A stretch of DNA of 61,522 nt from contig JAEUIN010000341.1 in NCBI GenBank assembly GCA_016793115.1, positions 1 to 61,522 of the forward strand, given 5' to 3'. The translations under genes and the position numbers were made by a program. Shown piece by piece: positions 27,136 to 34,396 of the stretch; within the stretch, counting starts at the first letter, position 1; every line of letters starts with the position of its first letter. The notes below the pieces were generated by a model. That model had not been told where the DNA came from. It was given only the letters and a program-made list of their open reading frames with translations, and made no database searches. The stretch is from Planctomycetaceae bacterium (GTDB taxonomy: Bacteria > Planctomycetota > Planctomycetia > Pirellulales > PNKZ01).

Positions 27136-27616
27136 GAAATGCTGAATGCGGAATGCTGAGTGCTGAATGAGTTCGGATTAGAATGCACTCGTATTTCGAA
27201 TCGCGATATCCGACGAACAGCTTGTCATGCGCAACATTGAGCTTTCCGATCGTACGAAGAGTTTTGCGTTACGAGTCATTAAGTTGTACGGCGCGTTGCC
27301 GAAACGAGCGGAATGCGAGGTTATCGGCAAACAACTATTGAGATCGGGCACCAGCGTCGCGGCAAATTATCGTGAAGCCTGCCGTGCTCGGACAAAGGCC
27401 GAGTTGGTCTCGAAATTCCACATTGTCGTCCAAGAACTTGATGAAACACAACTTTGGCTGGAGTTGCTTACAGACGCAGGTTTTATAAAAGCCGACCGTT
27501 TGCAGCCGCTTCAGAAGGAATCCGATGAGCTCCTGAGCATTTTTGTGGCATCGATCAAGACGGCTTCGCGTTGACCGTCTTCATTCAGCACTCAGCATTC
27601 CGCATTCAGCATTTCC
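27135..27616 (+). mobile_element. 482-bp IVS-like element with perfect 36-bp terminal inverted repeats
   Basis: 27135-27170 and 27581-27616 are exact reverse complements over 36 bases, each built of ~7-base units (GGAAATGC/TGAATGC/GGAATGC/TGAGTGC/TGAATGA). Between them lies one gene, a four-helix-bundle protein. Both outer flanks read TA, compatible with, but not proof of, a TA duplication. The first base of the left repeat is the G of the uvrA TAG, and the right repeat ends one base before the next ATG. Gene type and complementary ends resemble intervening sequences of 23S rRNA, but this copy sits between protein genes. Confidence 0.8.
27227..27574 (+). CDS. Four-helix-bundle protein (23S rRNA intervening-sequence/S23 family)
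   Basis: 115 residues, the family length. The conserved core is present: GKQLLRSGTSVAANYREACR, then KFHIVVQELDET and WLELLTDAGF. Members fold as a four-helix bundle that forms pentamers; the related Avd protein of diversity-generating retroelements binds nucleic acid, but function of the solo forms is unknown. Codons use far more A/T (ATT, TTA, AAA, ACA) than the surrounding genes, suggesting foreign origin. There is no clear Shine-Dalgarno before ATG 27227. It is the only gene within the inverted repeats. Confidence 0.88.
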   Translation: MRNIELSDRTKSFALRVIKLYGALPKRAECEVIGKQLLRSGTSVAANYREACRARTKAELVSKFHIVVQELDETQLWLELLTDAGFIKADRLQPLQKESDELLSIFVASIKTASR

Positions 27617-27617
27617 T

Positions 27618-28271
27618 ATGTCCGCTCCTCTCCTTCCCTCTCGTTTCCTCTTCCGCTTCAGCATTCCTTGCCGGTATCGCAAGCCGCTCTGGAAAGACTC
27701 CGGGCTTGCGCTGCCCGATGAATGTCGCTTGCCTCAGTTGACCGATCTCGACGGCGGGCGGGCCTTTGCCGAAGTGCGGGCCGCTTGGGGCGAGGAAGGG
27801 GTGGCGTTCAGCGTCAAGGTCGAGGGGAAGAAGCAACTGCCGTGGTGTCGCGACAGCCGGCCCGACGAAAGCGACGGGCTGCGCGTGTGGATCGACACGC
27901 GCGACACGCACAACATTCACCGCGCCAGCCGGTTTTGCCATCAATTCATCTTCATGCCTTCAGGCTCCGGGCGCAACTTGGACGAACCGTACGGCGAGCA
28001 ACTGTTCATCTCGCGAGCCCGCGAAAACCCGAAGCCGGTCCGCTCGAACCTCTTGAAGTTCCGCCGCGAGAAACGTGTCGACGGCTACCTGCTCGATTGC
28101 CTCGTCACGCCGCAAGCCCTGACCGGCTGGGACCCTGCGGAAAACCCTAAGCTCGGGTTTACCTACGCCGTGATCGATCGCGAAATCGGCACGCAGACAT
28201 TTAGCTGCGGGCCGGAATTCCCTTATCATGAAGATCCCAGCCTGTGGGCGACGCTCGAACTCGTGCGTTAG
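27618..28271 (+). CDS. CBM9-like (DOMON-type) carbohydrate-binding protein
   Basis: 217 residues from ATG 27618; the open frame continues upstream only through the neighbouring element. The beta-sandwich pattern of family-9-like carbohydrate-binding modules is visible: LTDLDGGRAFAEVRAAWGEE for the first strands, DGLRVWIDTRDT, HRASRFCHQFIFMP, and WDPAENPKLGFTYAVIDRE near the end. No signal peptide, which is odd for a CBM and suggests cytoplasmic binding or a displaced start. The element ends one base before this ATG, so the gene has no visible native ribosome-binding site. Role unknown. Confidence 0.75.
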   Translation: MSAPLLPSRFLFRFSIPCRYRKPLWKDSGLALPDECRLPQLTDLDGGRAFAEVRAAWGEEGVAFSVKVEGKKQLPWCRDSRPDESDGLRVWIDTRDTHNIHRASRFCHQFIFMPSGSGRNLDEPYGEQLFISRARENPKPVRSNLLKFRREKRVDGYLLDCLVTPQALTGWDPAENPKLGFTYAVIDREIGTQTFSCGPEFPYHEDPSLWATLELVR

Positions 28272-28284
28272 CGCCGAGCGCGTC

Positions 28285-28315
28285 GGGCGGGTCGAACGCA
28301 GTGAGGCCCACGCGG
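28285..28315. repeat. Copy of the GTGGGTCGAGC / GGGCCTCGC repeat
   Basis: GGGCGGGTCGAACGCAGTGA followed by GGCCCACGCGG is the reverse complement, with a few changes, of the copy at 13121-13152. It lies in the 77-base spacer before the SGNH-like gene. Confidence 0.65.
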
Positions 28316-28348
28316 AGACATTGTCCCATTTTTCCGGAGCGTAACGTC

Positions 28349-29287
28349 GTGTCGGCCTTCATCCGTAGGATCTCGATCGCCCTGCTCGCCGCGGCAATTT
28401 GCGCCGGCGCAGCGCCGCTGCGTGCCGAAGTTCCGCTCGCTCATTCACTTGAGCAAGGTTGCCGCGTGTTCATCTGCGGGCACAGCTTTCACATCTTCAA
28501 TGCGCAGTTTCTCGGCCCGATCGCGCAACTCGCCAAATTGCCGAACCACGTGACGGTGGGCAAGCAAATGATCGGCGGTTCGAGCGTCACGCAGCATTGG
28601 AACCTACCCGACGAGAAGAACCACGTGAAGCGGGCGCTGAAGAAGGGGGAGGTCGACGTCTTGACGCTCGCGCCGAATTGGATCGTACCCGATCCGGCGA
28701 TCGAGAAGTTCGTCGACTTGGGGCTGAAGCACAACCCGAAGATGTCGTTCGTCGTGCAGATGTCGTGGACTGTGTTCGACGGCAATCTGCGCGGCGGGCT
28801 TAAGACTCCGGAAGATCGAAACAAGAAGACGATCGCCGATCTCCGCCCGGCGCAGGAGTTGTTCGCATTGGCGATCGAACTGCAAGTCGCGCAGATCAAC
28901 GCGAAGTATGAGAAGGCGTTCGGCCGGCCGGTCGTATTCGTGTCGCCGGTCGGCCATGCCGTGCTTAAGCTGCGGCAACTGGTGATCGACGGCCGGGCGC
29001 CCGGCGTGAAGAAGCAGTCGGATCTTTATCGCGACTTGCTCGGGCATGGCCAGCCGGCGCTGTTGGCGCTCTGCACCTACGTGAACTACGCGACCATCTA
29101 TCGGCGTAGTCCGGAAGGGTTGGCGCCGTTCGATACGTTCGGCGGCGCGGTTTCGCCGCAATTGCACAATCTTCTGCAACAGGTTGCTTGGGAGACGGTG
29201 TCGAAGTATGAGCCGAGCGGTGCGGTCGTGAAAAAGACCGCCGCGAAGCCGACGCCGGTTCCGGCGAAGGTCGGCGTCGGCGAATAA
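28349..29287 (+). CDS. Secreted SGNH-hydrolase-like protein
   Basis: 312 residues from GTG 28349, preceded by GGAG 9 bases upstream. A signal peptide ends near PLRAEVP. The N-terminal strand-turn CRVFICGHSFHIFN sits where SGNH enzymes carry GDS, with GHSFH in its place; the Ser is retained. MIGGSSVTQHW is the block II region. The usual C-terminal D-x-x-H is not evident; a VSPVGHAVLKL segment may supply the His. Related planctomycete proteins are annotated SGNH/GDSL-like without known substrate. The Lys/Pro-rich tail (KKTAAKPTPVPAK) is probably disordered. Confidence 0.7.
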   Translation: MSAFIRRISIALLAAAICAGAAPLRAEVPLAHSLEQGCRVFICGHSFHIFNAQFLGPIAQLAKLPNHVTVGKQMIGGSSVTQHWNLPDEKNHVKRALKKGEVDVLTLAPNWIVPDPAIEKFVDLGLKHNPKMSFVVQMSWTVFDGNLRGGLKTPEDRNKKTIADLRPAQELFALAIELQVAQINAKYEKAFGRPVVFVSPVGHAVLKLRQLVIDGRAPGVKKQSDLYRDLLGHGQPALLALCTYVNYATIYRRSPEGLAPFDTFGGAVSPQLHNLLQQVAWETVSKYEPSGAVVKKTAAKPTPVPAKVGVGE

Positions 29288-29530
29288 GTTCGTCTAACTA
29301 GGCGAACGGCCGTCGTCAATCTGACGACGAGCGCCCCGCAATTGACGACAAACTCTTGTCGCTTGCTCGGCGGCGCGCTCGATTTCTGCAGCGAAAAGCC
29401 GCGGAAAATGCAACCGGCATTCGCGCGGCATGGCGTTCGCGAAAGGTTCTCGCGTTCGGCCGCCGAAAGATTCGCTCGCTGGAACGAGCGCCGCGCGGCC
29501 GACGTTGCGAACAGCTCCAAGGAGCGGGCC

Positions 29531-29878
29531 ATGAAACGAGTCGTTGTCGCGTTGACGTTGTTGGGATTTCTTTTCGGCGTGGTCGGCGCGACCCAAGCGC
29601 AGGGCTTCGGCTACGGCGGCGGCTACACGACCTACCCGGCCGGCTACGGCTATCCGGTGCAACCGGTCGGTCAGCAGGAGCAGTATCCGATCTTGAAAAA
29701 GGTGCTCATCGGCGGGGCGCTGATCGGCGCCGGGTTCCTGGCAGGCCGACTCACCGCGCCGAAGCAGCCGCAATACAACTACTATCCGCCGCAAGGCCCG
29801 CAGTATTTGCCGGGCCAGTTCGGCGGCGGACACGGACACAATCACGGCGGGCACTATTACCGGCAGGCGCACCGATAA
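29531..29878 (+). CDS. Small secreted Gly/Tyr/Pro/His-rich protein
   Basis: 115 residues; AAGGAG stands 6 bases before the ATG. Signal peptide to about ATQAQG, then YGGGYTTYPAGYGYPVQP, one hydrophobic stretch with small residues (LIGGALIGAGFLAGR) and a His/Gly tail (GGGHGHNHGGHYY). The hydrophobic stretch may insert in or associate with membrane; the His tail could bind metal. No family recognised. The 243-base spacer before it (29288-29530) holds no gene. Confidence 0.65.
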   Translation: MKRVVVALTLLGFLFGVVGATQAQGFGYGGGYTTYPAGYGYPVQPVGQQEQYPILKKVLIGGALIGAGFLAGRLTAPKQPQYNYYPPQGPQYLPGQFGGGHGHNHGGHYYRQAHR

Positions 29879-29890
29879 TTGCGCAAGCCC

Positions 29891-29971
29891 TAGGGTGGGT
29901 CGAGCAACGCGAGGCCCGCGCGAGTTGACGCACTTGCGCAGCATGGGCCTCGCTACGCTCGACCCATCCTA
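29891..29971. repeat. Inverted pair of GTGGGTCGAGC repeats
   Basis: Arm 29891-29921 (TAGGGTGGGTCGAGC...) and arm 29943-29971 (ATGGGCCTCGCTACGCTCGA...) are imperfect inverted copies across ~21 bases, between convergent genes. They may fold as a terminator-like hairpin. Confidence 0.75.
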
Positions 29972-29985
29972 CAGTTTATCGTTCA

Positions 29986-31128
29986 TCATTGATCCAGATT
30001 CGCCAGCGGAATCTTCAGCACTTCGATCGACGTCTTCAGTCGCGAGAAGGCAATCAGCAAGTGCCCGTCGCGCTCGATGGCGTGCGGGTACTGAAACGTC
30101 GCCGCTCGTTTGTTGATGAGCGGAATCTCCAGCCGAGCCAGCTGCGTGTACGTTCGTCCGTCGTCTTCCGAAAAAGCGATGTGCAATTCGCGCCGCGCCA
30201 CTTTCACATTCGCGTTGTTAATGAGCACACGCCGTCCGTCGGAGAGTTTGAGCGAATAGACTTTGCTGGTCGCATTGGGAAAGTTGGTGATCTCCGGCTG
30301 CGTCCAGGTGCGGCCTTCGTCGGCCGACGTCGCGCCGAAAAATCGGCCGCTGCCGCCGTTGTCGCGAAACACGGCGACACACGTCTTGTCGGCCCGCTGA
30401 TACCAGATCGGCTCGTCGGGCTTGAGCTTCGTGTCGGGGTTTTTATTCGGTACGACGGGAACGACGTCCCACGCGTCGAGCTTTGCCGTGCCGCCGATGA
30501 GCATCGTGGTATTGAAGCGCGAATCGCGGCGGGTCGTCATCCACCGGCCGCTCGCCAGCTTCTCGGGGGCGAAGTTGTTGATCGCGTCGTCGAACACGCG
30601 CCCGCGGTGTTTCCAGGCGTCGGCAGATTCGTCCCACGCGAACGCTTCCAGCGTGAGCTCCTTATTCACGCCGAACGCACCGTGCCCCTTGTAGCGAGCG
30701 ACGAGCCCGAGCAGTTCGCCGTCGCGAAGCCAAAAATCGCGGGCGATGTAGGCGTAACCTGCGGTCGGCATGTCGGTGAGCATCCGCGGTTCGCTCCACC
30801 GCAAGCCGTCGTCGCTTACGGAGTAGCGCACGTGCTGTGTGGGATAGTCTTCCACGATCGGCCCGTGGCTCCACATGCACCAGTATTTGCCGTCGTGATG
30901 AATCAAATAGTTGTGCAAGCGAAACTTCCAAGCCTCGTCGCCGGCGCTGACGATCGCATGCTCGCCGCGGATCACCGGCAATTGCGAGTAGTCGAGCGTC
31001 GCCGGATCGACGAGCACGCCGTCGAGCACAAGCGCGGGCACGGGATACGGCTCGGCGGCGCACAACTCAGGTGGTTGCGCCATCACCAAGCTAAAAGCGA
31101 TGCAGGCTACGACGCGTAGCAGCCGCAT
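29986..31128 (-). CDS. Secreted sialidase-fold (BNR/Asp-box) protein
   Basis: 380 residues from ATG 31128; upstream codons to 31179 read through a repeat arm and are probably not translated. A signal peptide ends near LCAAEP. Two Asp-box-like motifs, SADEGRTW and SEDDGRTY, and repeated VRYSVSDDGLRWSEP-type strands show a sialidase/BNR beta-propeller. Catalytic Arg triad and Tyr cannot be placed with confidence, so the enzyme may be a non-sialidase glycosidase or binding protein. It lies downstream of the glycosidase-like gene on the same strand, 54 bases away, with a heptad-repeat arm in that gap. Confidence 0.75.
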   Translation of the reverse strand: MRLLRVVACIAFSLVMAQPPELCAAEPYPVPALVLDGVLVDPATLDYSQLPVIRGEHAIVSAGDEAWKFRLHNYLIHHDGKYWCMWSHGPIVEDYPTQHVRYSVSDDGLRWSEPRMLTDMPTAGYAYIARDFWLRDGELLGLVARYKGHGAFGVNKELTLEAFAWDESADAWKHRGRVFDDAINNFAPEKLASGRWMTTRRDSRFNTTMLIGGTAKLDAWDVVPVVPNKNPDTKLKPDEPIWYQRADKTCVAVFRDNGGSGRFFGATSADEGRTWTQPEITNFPNATSKVYSLKLSDGRRVLINNANVKVARRELHIAFSEDDGRTYTQLARLEIPLINKRAATFQYPHAIERDGHLLIAFSRLKTSIEVLKIPLANLDQ

Positions 31129-31143
31129 CGGCGCTGCGACCCA

Positions 31144-31182
31144 ATGCCATTCAGCATTCAGCACTCGATCAGTCAGCATTTC
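31144..31182. repeat. Solo heptad-repeat arm
   Basis: Read on the minus strand the sequence directly after the TGA at 31183-31185 is GAAATGC/TGACTGA/TCGAGTGC/TGAATGC/TGAATGG. It follows the same unit scheme as the ends of the 27135-27616 element but has no partner arm nearby. Two units are irregular. Confidence 0.7.
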
Positions 31183-33063
31183 TCAATATCCCGTATTGGG
31201 GAAAAATCGGCTGTAGTGGTTCTCGCCAAAGCGCTTGAGCGGTGTGATCACCGGGAGCGGCACGCCGTGCGCGGCCCAGTCGGCCATGACGTCGCGATGG
31301 CCGAGCACCTGCACGACGTCGTACACATGGCCCGGCGACTTATCGCGGTAGCCTTTTTCGATCGTCGGGTCCCAAACGCAAATCCCGTCGGCGCCGGCTT
31401 GGTAGAACCCCGTGACGCGCGTGCAGAGTTGCTGCGGCGAGCCGGAGTGCCACGCGATCACGAGCGGATAGAGGCCGACCTTGGTGCCGGCGAGGGCCTG
31501 TTTGTAGTACGCGACGTCGGGTTGCACGAACGACGTGTGATGCGCGAAGTAGGCCGGTCCAACTTCGTCGACCAAGCCGTCGCGGGCCCAGCGGACGACG
31601 TCGATTCCCCAGCGCCGATTGTCCGCCTCCTTGGCGAAGGTGGCGAGCGTGATCTTGTACGGCCTGGTGCGCTTTTGTCGGGCCGCTGTTTCGTCGAGCA
31701 GCGTGCGCCACTCGCGCAGAATGGTCGTCATCATTTCGGCCCGCAGGTCGAGAATGCGCGGATCGTCTTCCGGCACCTCCCGAGCGTCCGCGCCGTACCG
31801 CTTGCGGAACGCCTCGCAAAACGGCTCTTCCCACAGAATCATCGGCATGCCGCGATGAAAGAGGAACCCGATGCCGTCGGGCTGAATCGCGAGCGTTTCC
31901 TGGAGGACGTCGATGACATGCCGCCGGACCTCGGGATAGGCCCAACTCATATGCAGCGTCGGCGTGCCGTCGCGATCGATGCAGCGCCACTCCGGGTGCT
32001 CGTGGAAAAACTTGCTGTTGAATATTTCTTCCCAAGGGTACGACGCTCCCCAGCCGGCCGGGCGGATCATCACATGGAATTCGGCTCCTTGCCGCGCCGC
32101 CTCCTCCCGGGCCACATGCAACGGATTCACGCCGGCCTGGAACATCGCCGCGAGCGATTCCGAGTAGTCGCGATACTCCCAACGGCAAAAGTCTTCCGTG
32201 CCGTCGCCGGGATTGGTGCCGACTGCGGAGGGATAGCATGTCAGGTCTGCGCCGCAAATCTGAAACCACCACTTGCCGACGTCGCTCCGTTCGAGCCCGC
32301 GGAACGTGGCCCGCAAGTCGTCGGCGGTGCGCGGACGATAGGGCCAGATCCAGCTATGTCCGTCGAAAGTGGCGATGGCGGTGCGGAGCTTCGGGTCGAC
32401 CGGTTTCCGCCAAGCGGCGAACTCTTCGGCCGTGAGAGGCACGAGCTTTACGTAGCAGATCGTGCTCGGCAAATACGGCAGAGCGCGGATGTCGAGCGCT
32501 TGGCCGGTGAGGTCGGCGACGGTGAGAAACGTTTCGTGGATTTGATCGCGCCGCGGCTTCAAAAGCGGGAGCGTGTTCGAGACGCGGCGGTAAACAGGTT
32601 CGCCGCTCAGTTTCACTTCGATCCCGTTTTCGTCAGCGGCGTCGAGCCCGCCCGAGGTCGTGCAGAGCCCGACGTAGACGGCGTGTGGGCCTTGAGCATC
32701 AAGCGGCATGCGGACCGGCGCGGCTTCCGTGGCCCGCAGGCAACTCAATGCGTTTCCTTCGTACGCGTCGGTCGCGTACGACACGACTTTCCATTTTCCT
32801 TTCTCGCGACGACCGGTCGTGAGCGCCGACGGCGGCAGGGCCTGCGCGAAATCGGTGAGCAGCTTGGCGTCGGCCGAGCGCGACCACGAGCGCGAATCGT
32901 TGGGAAGTAACGGAAATCTCGCGGCCGGCGCGGCTTTCGCTCCGGATGAGCCTGCAGGCTTGGTCGCCGGCGGCGACGCCGCGTCGCTCCAGGCGGCGGC
33001 GACGATCAGCGCCGCGGCCGGCAGACTGAAAACTGAGAAGAGCACGAGGCGTCGCGGCCGCAT
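31183..33063 (-). CDS. Secreted glycosyl-hydrolase-like protein
   Basis: 626 residues from ATG 33063 (GGAG 6 bases before it). The signal peptide carries FSVFSLPAAALIVAAAWSDA. Residues ~45-210 form a beta-rich N-terminal part (HAVYVGLCTTSGGLDAADENG); the rest looks like a TIM barrel with MIRPAGWGASYPWEEIF, MSWAYPEVRRHVIDVL, DGIGFLFHRG, DEVGPAYFAHH, LYPLVIAWHSG and ADGICVWDP. This resembles the DUF187/GHL10-type glycosyl-hydrolase-like families. Catalytic acids are not identified. It is probably cotranscribed with the sialidase-fold gene and used for polysaccharide breakdown. Confidence 0.7.
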   Translation of the reverse strand: MRPRRLVLFSVFSLPAAALIVAAAWSDAASPPATKPAGSSGAKAAPAARFPLLPNDSRSWSRSADAKLLTDFAQALPPSALTTGRREKGKWKVVSYATDAYEGNALSCLRATEAAPVRMPLDAQGPHAVYVGLCTTSGGLDAADENGIEVKLSGEPVYRRVSNTLPLLKPRRDQIHETFLTVADLTGQALDIRALPYLPSTICYVKLVPLTAEEFAAWRKPVDPKLRTAIATFDGHSWIWPYRPRTADDLRATFRGLERSDVGKWWFQICGADLTCYPSAVGTNPGDGTEDFCRWEYRDYSESLAAMFQAGVNPLHVAREEAARQGAEFHVMIRPAGWGASYPWEEIFNSKFFHEHPEWRCIDRDGTPTLHMSWAYPEVRRHVIDVLQETLAIQPDGIGFLFHRGMPMILWEEPFCEAFRKRYGADAREVPEDDPRILDLRAEMMTTILREWRTLLDETAARQKRTRPYKITLATFAKEADNRRWGIDVVRWARDGLVDEVGPAYFAHHTSFVQPDVAYYKQALAGTKVGLYPLVIAWHSGSPQQLCTRVTGFYQAGADGICVWDPTIEKGYRDKSPGHVYDVVQVLGHRDVMADWAAHGVPLPVITPLKRFGENHYSRFFPNTGY

Positions 33064-33286
33064 GGCAGGCTCCGAAAGTGGGGCAAGAGGCATCGCACTA
33101 AGGCGGGCCGTGGCATTGTGCGCGGGTTTCCCGCAGGCTGCAAATGTCGCGCAGAGTCCGGCCCTCGTAAGGCGGTGGGAACAGCTTGTTTCCAGAACTC
33201 ACGGCGCTCGCCGGCCGGTCACATCGACGGCGCTAGAATGAACGTTGCGAGTTGCGCGGAGGAGGCGAAAGGGAGACGGGGCGGCG

Positions 33287-34396
33287 ATGGCGTTGGTCGA
33301 GATTTCACAGCGCGGTCTGTATTGCTCCGCGGGCGACTTTTACGTCGACCCCTGGTCGCCGGTCGACCGCGCCGTGATCACGCATTCGCACAGCGATCAT
33401 TTACGCTGGGGATCGAAAAAGTATCTCACGGCGACGCCGAACGTGCCCGTGCTGCGGGCTCGCGTCGGCGACGTCGACGTCGCCGGGGCGGCGTACGGCG
33501 AGTCGGTCGACATCCACGGCGTGCGCGTGTCGTTTCATCCGGCCGGCCACATTCTCGGCTCCGCCCAAGTGCGGATCGAGCATCGCGGCGAAGTCTGCGT
33601 GGTCAGCGGCGACTATAAGACCGACGGCGATCCGACTTGCCCGCCGTTCGAGCCTCTGCGCTGCAACCACTTCATCACCGAGGCGACGTTCGCCCTGCCG
33701 ATCTACCGCTGGCCGCGGACGAGCGACGTGATGCGCGAGTTCGACGCGTGGTGGCAAGCCAATCAGGCCGAGGGACGAACGAGCGTGGTGTTCGCCTACG
33801 CCTTGGGGAAGGCGCAGCGCGTGTTGAGCGAGATTACGAACGTCCGCGGGCCGATACTGATCCACGGCGCACTTGCGCGATTCGCGCCGATTTATGCCGC
33901 AGCCGGCATCGAGTTGCCCGCGACCGAGTATGCCTCGCAGGAGGCGGTGCGCGCTGCGAAAGGTGCGGCGCTGGTCGTCGCGCCGCCGTCGGCGCTGGGA
34001 TCGCCCTGGCTGCGCAAGTTCGGCCCGGTGTCGACGGCCGTGGCGTCGGGCTGGATGCGCGTCCGCGGGGCAAGGCGACGGCGCGGCGTCGATCGCGGGT
34101 TCGTGCTCTCCGATCATGCGGATTGGCCGGGACTTTGCTGGGCGATCGCCGAGACGGGAGCGGAGGAAGTGTGGGTGACGCACGGCTACACCGAGCCGAT
34201 GACGCGCTATCTGAACGAACAAGGCAAGGTCTGCGCGCGAGCGATTGAAACGCGATTCAAAGGGGAAGGGGCCGACGAAGGGGAGGCGACGCCGGAAGAG
34301 GCCGGCGCGAACGTCGAAATTGCTCCCCTGCCGCCGCTGCCGGCCGCGGTGGCATCGCCGGAAACGTTGCCGACTGCCGGCGAGGCCGCGACATGA
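33287..34396 (+). CDS. Ligase-associated MBL-fold DNA exonuclease
   Basis: 369 residues from ATG 33287. The metallo-beta-lactamase metal site THSHSDH is at residues 32-38; HPAGHILGSAQ (MBL motif), SGDYKTDGDP and a C-terminal LSDHADW (beta-CASP region) follow. This is the mRNA-3'-end-processing-factor-like exonuclease of bacterial ligase-associated repair clusters. Its TGA overlaps the ATG of the ligase gene by 4 bases, so the genes are translationally coupled. The ~40-residue Glu/Ala/Pro tail is probably disordered. Confidence 0.9.
   Translation: MALVEISQRGLYCSAGDFYVDPWSPVDRAVITHSHSDHLRWGSKKYLTATPNVPVLRARVGDVDVAGAAYGESVDIHGVRVSFHPAGHILGSAQVRIEHRGEVCVVSGDYKTDGDPTCPPFEPLRCNHFITEATFALPIYRWPRTSDVMREFDAWWQANQAEGRTSVVFAYALGKAQRVLSEITNVRGPILIHGALARFAPIYAAAGIELPATEYASQEAVRAAKGAALVVAPPSALGSPWLRKFGPVSTAVASGWMRVRGARRRRGVDRGFVLSDHADWPGLCWAIAETGAEEVWVTHGYTEPMTRYLNEQGKVCARAIETRFKGEGADEGEATPEEAGANVEIAPLPPLPAAVASPETLPTAGEAAT

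Noticed and set aside
27135..27616. The inverted-repeat element as an ordinary insertion sequence
   Set aside because: It is only 482 bases and encodes no transposase; the cargo protein is not a known recombinase.
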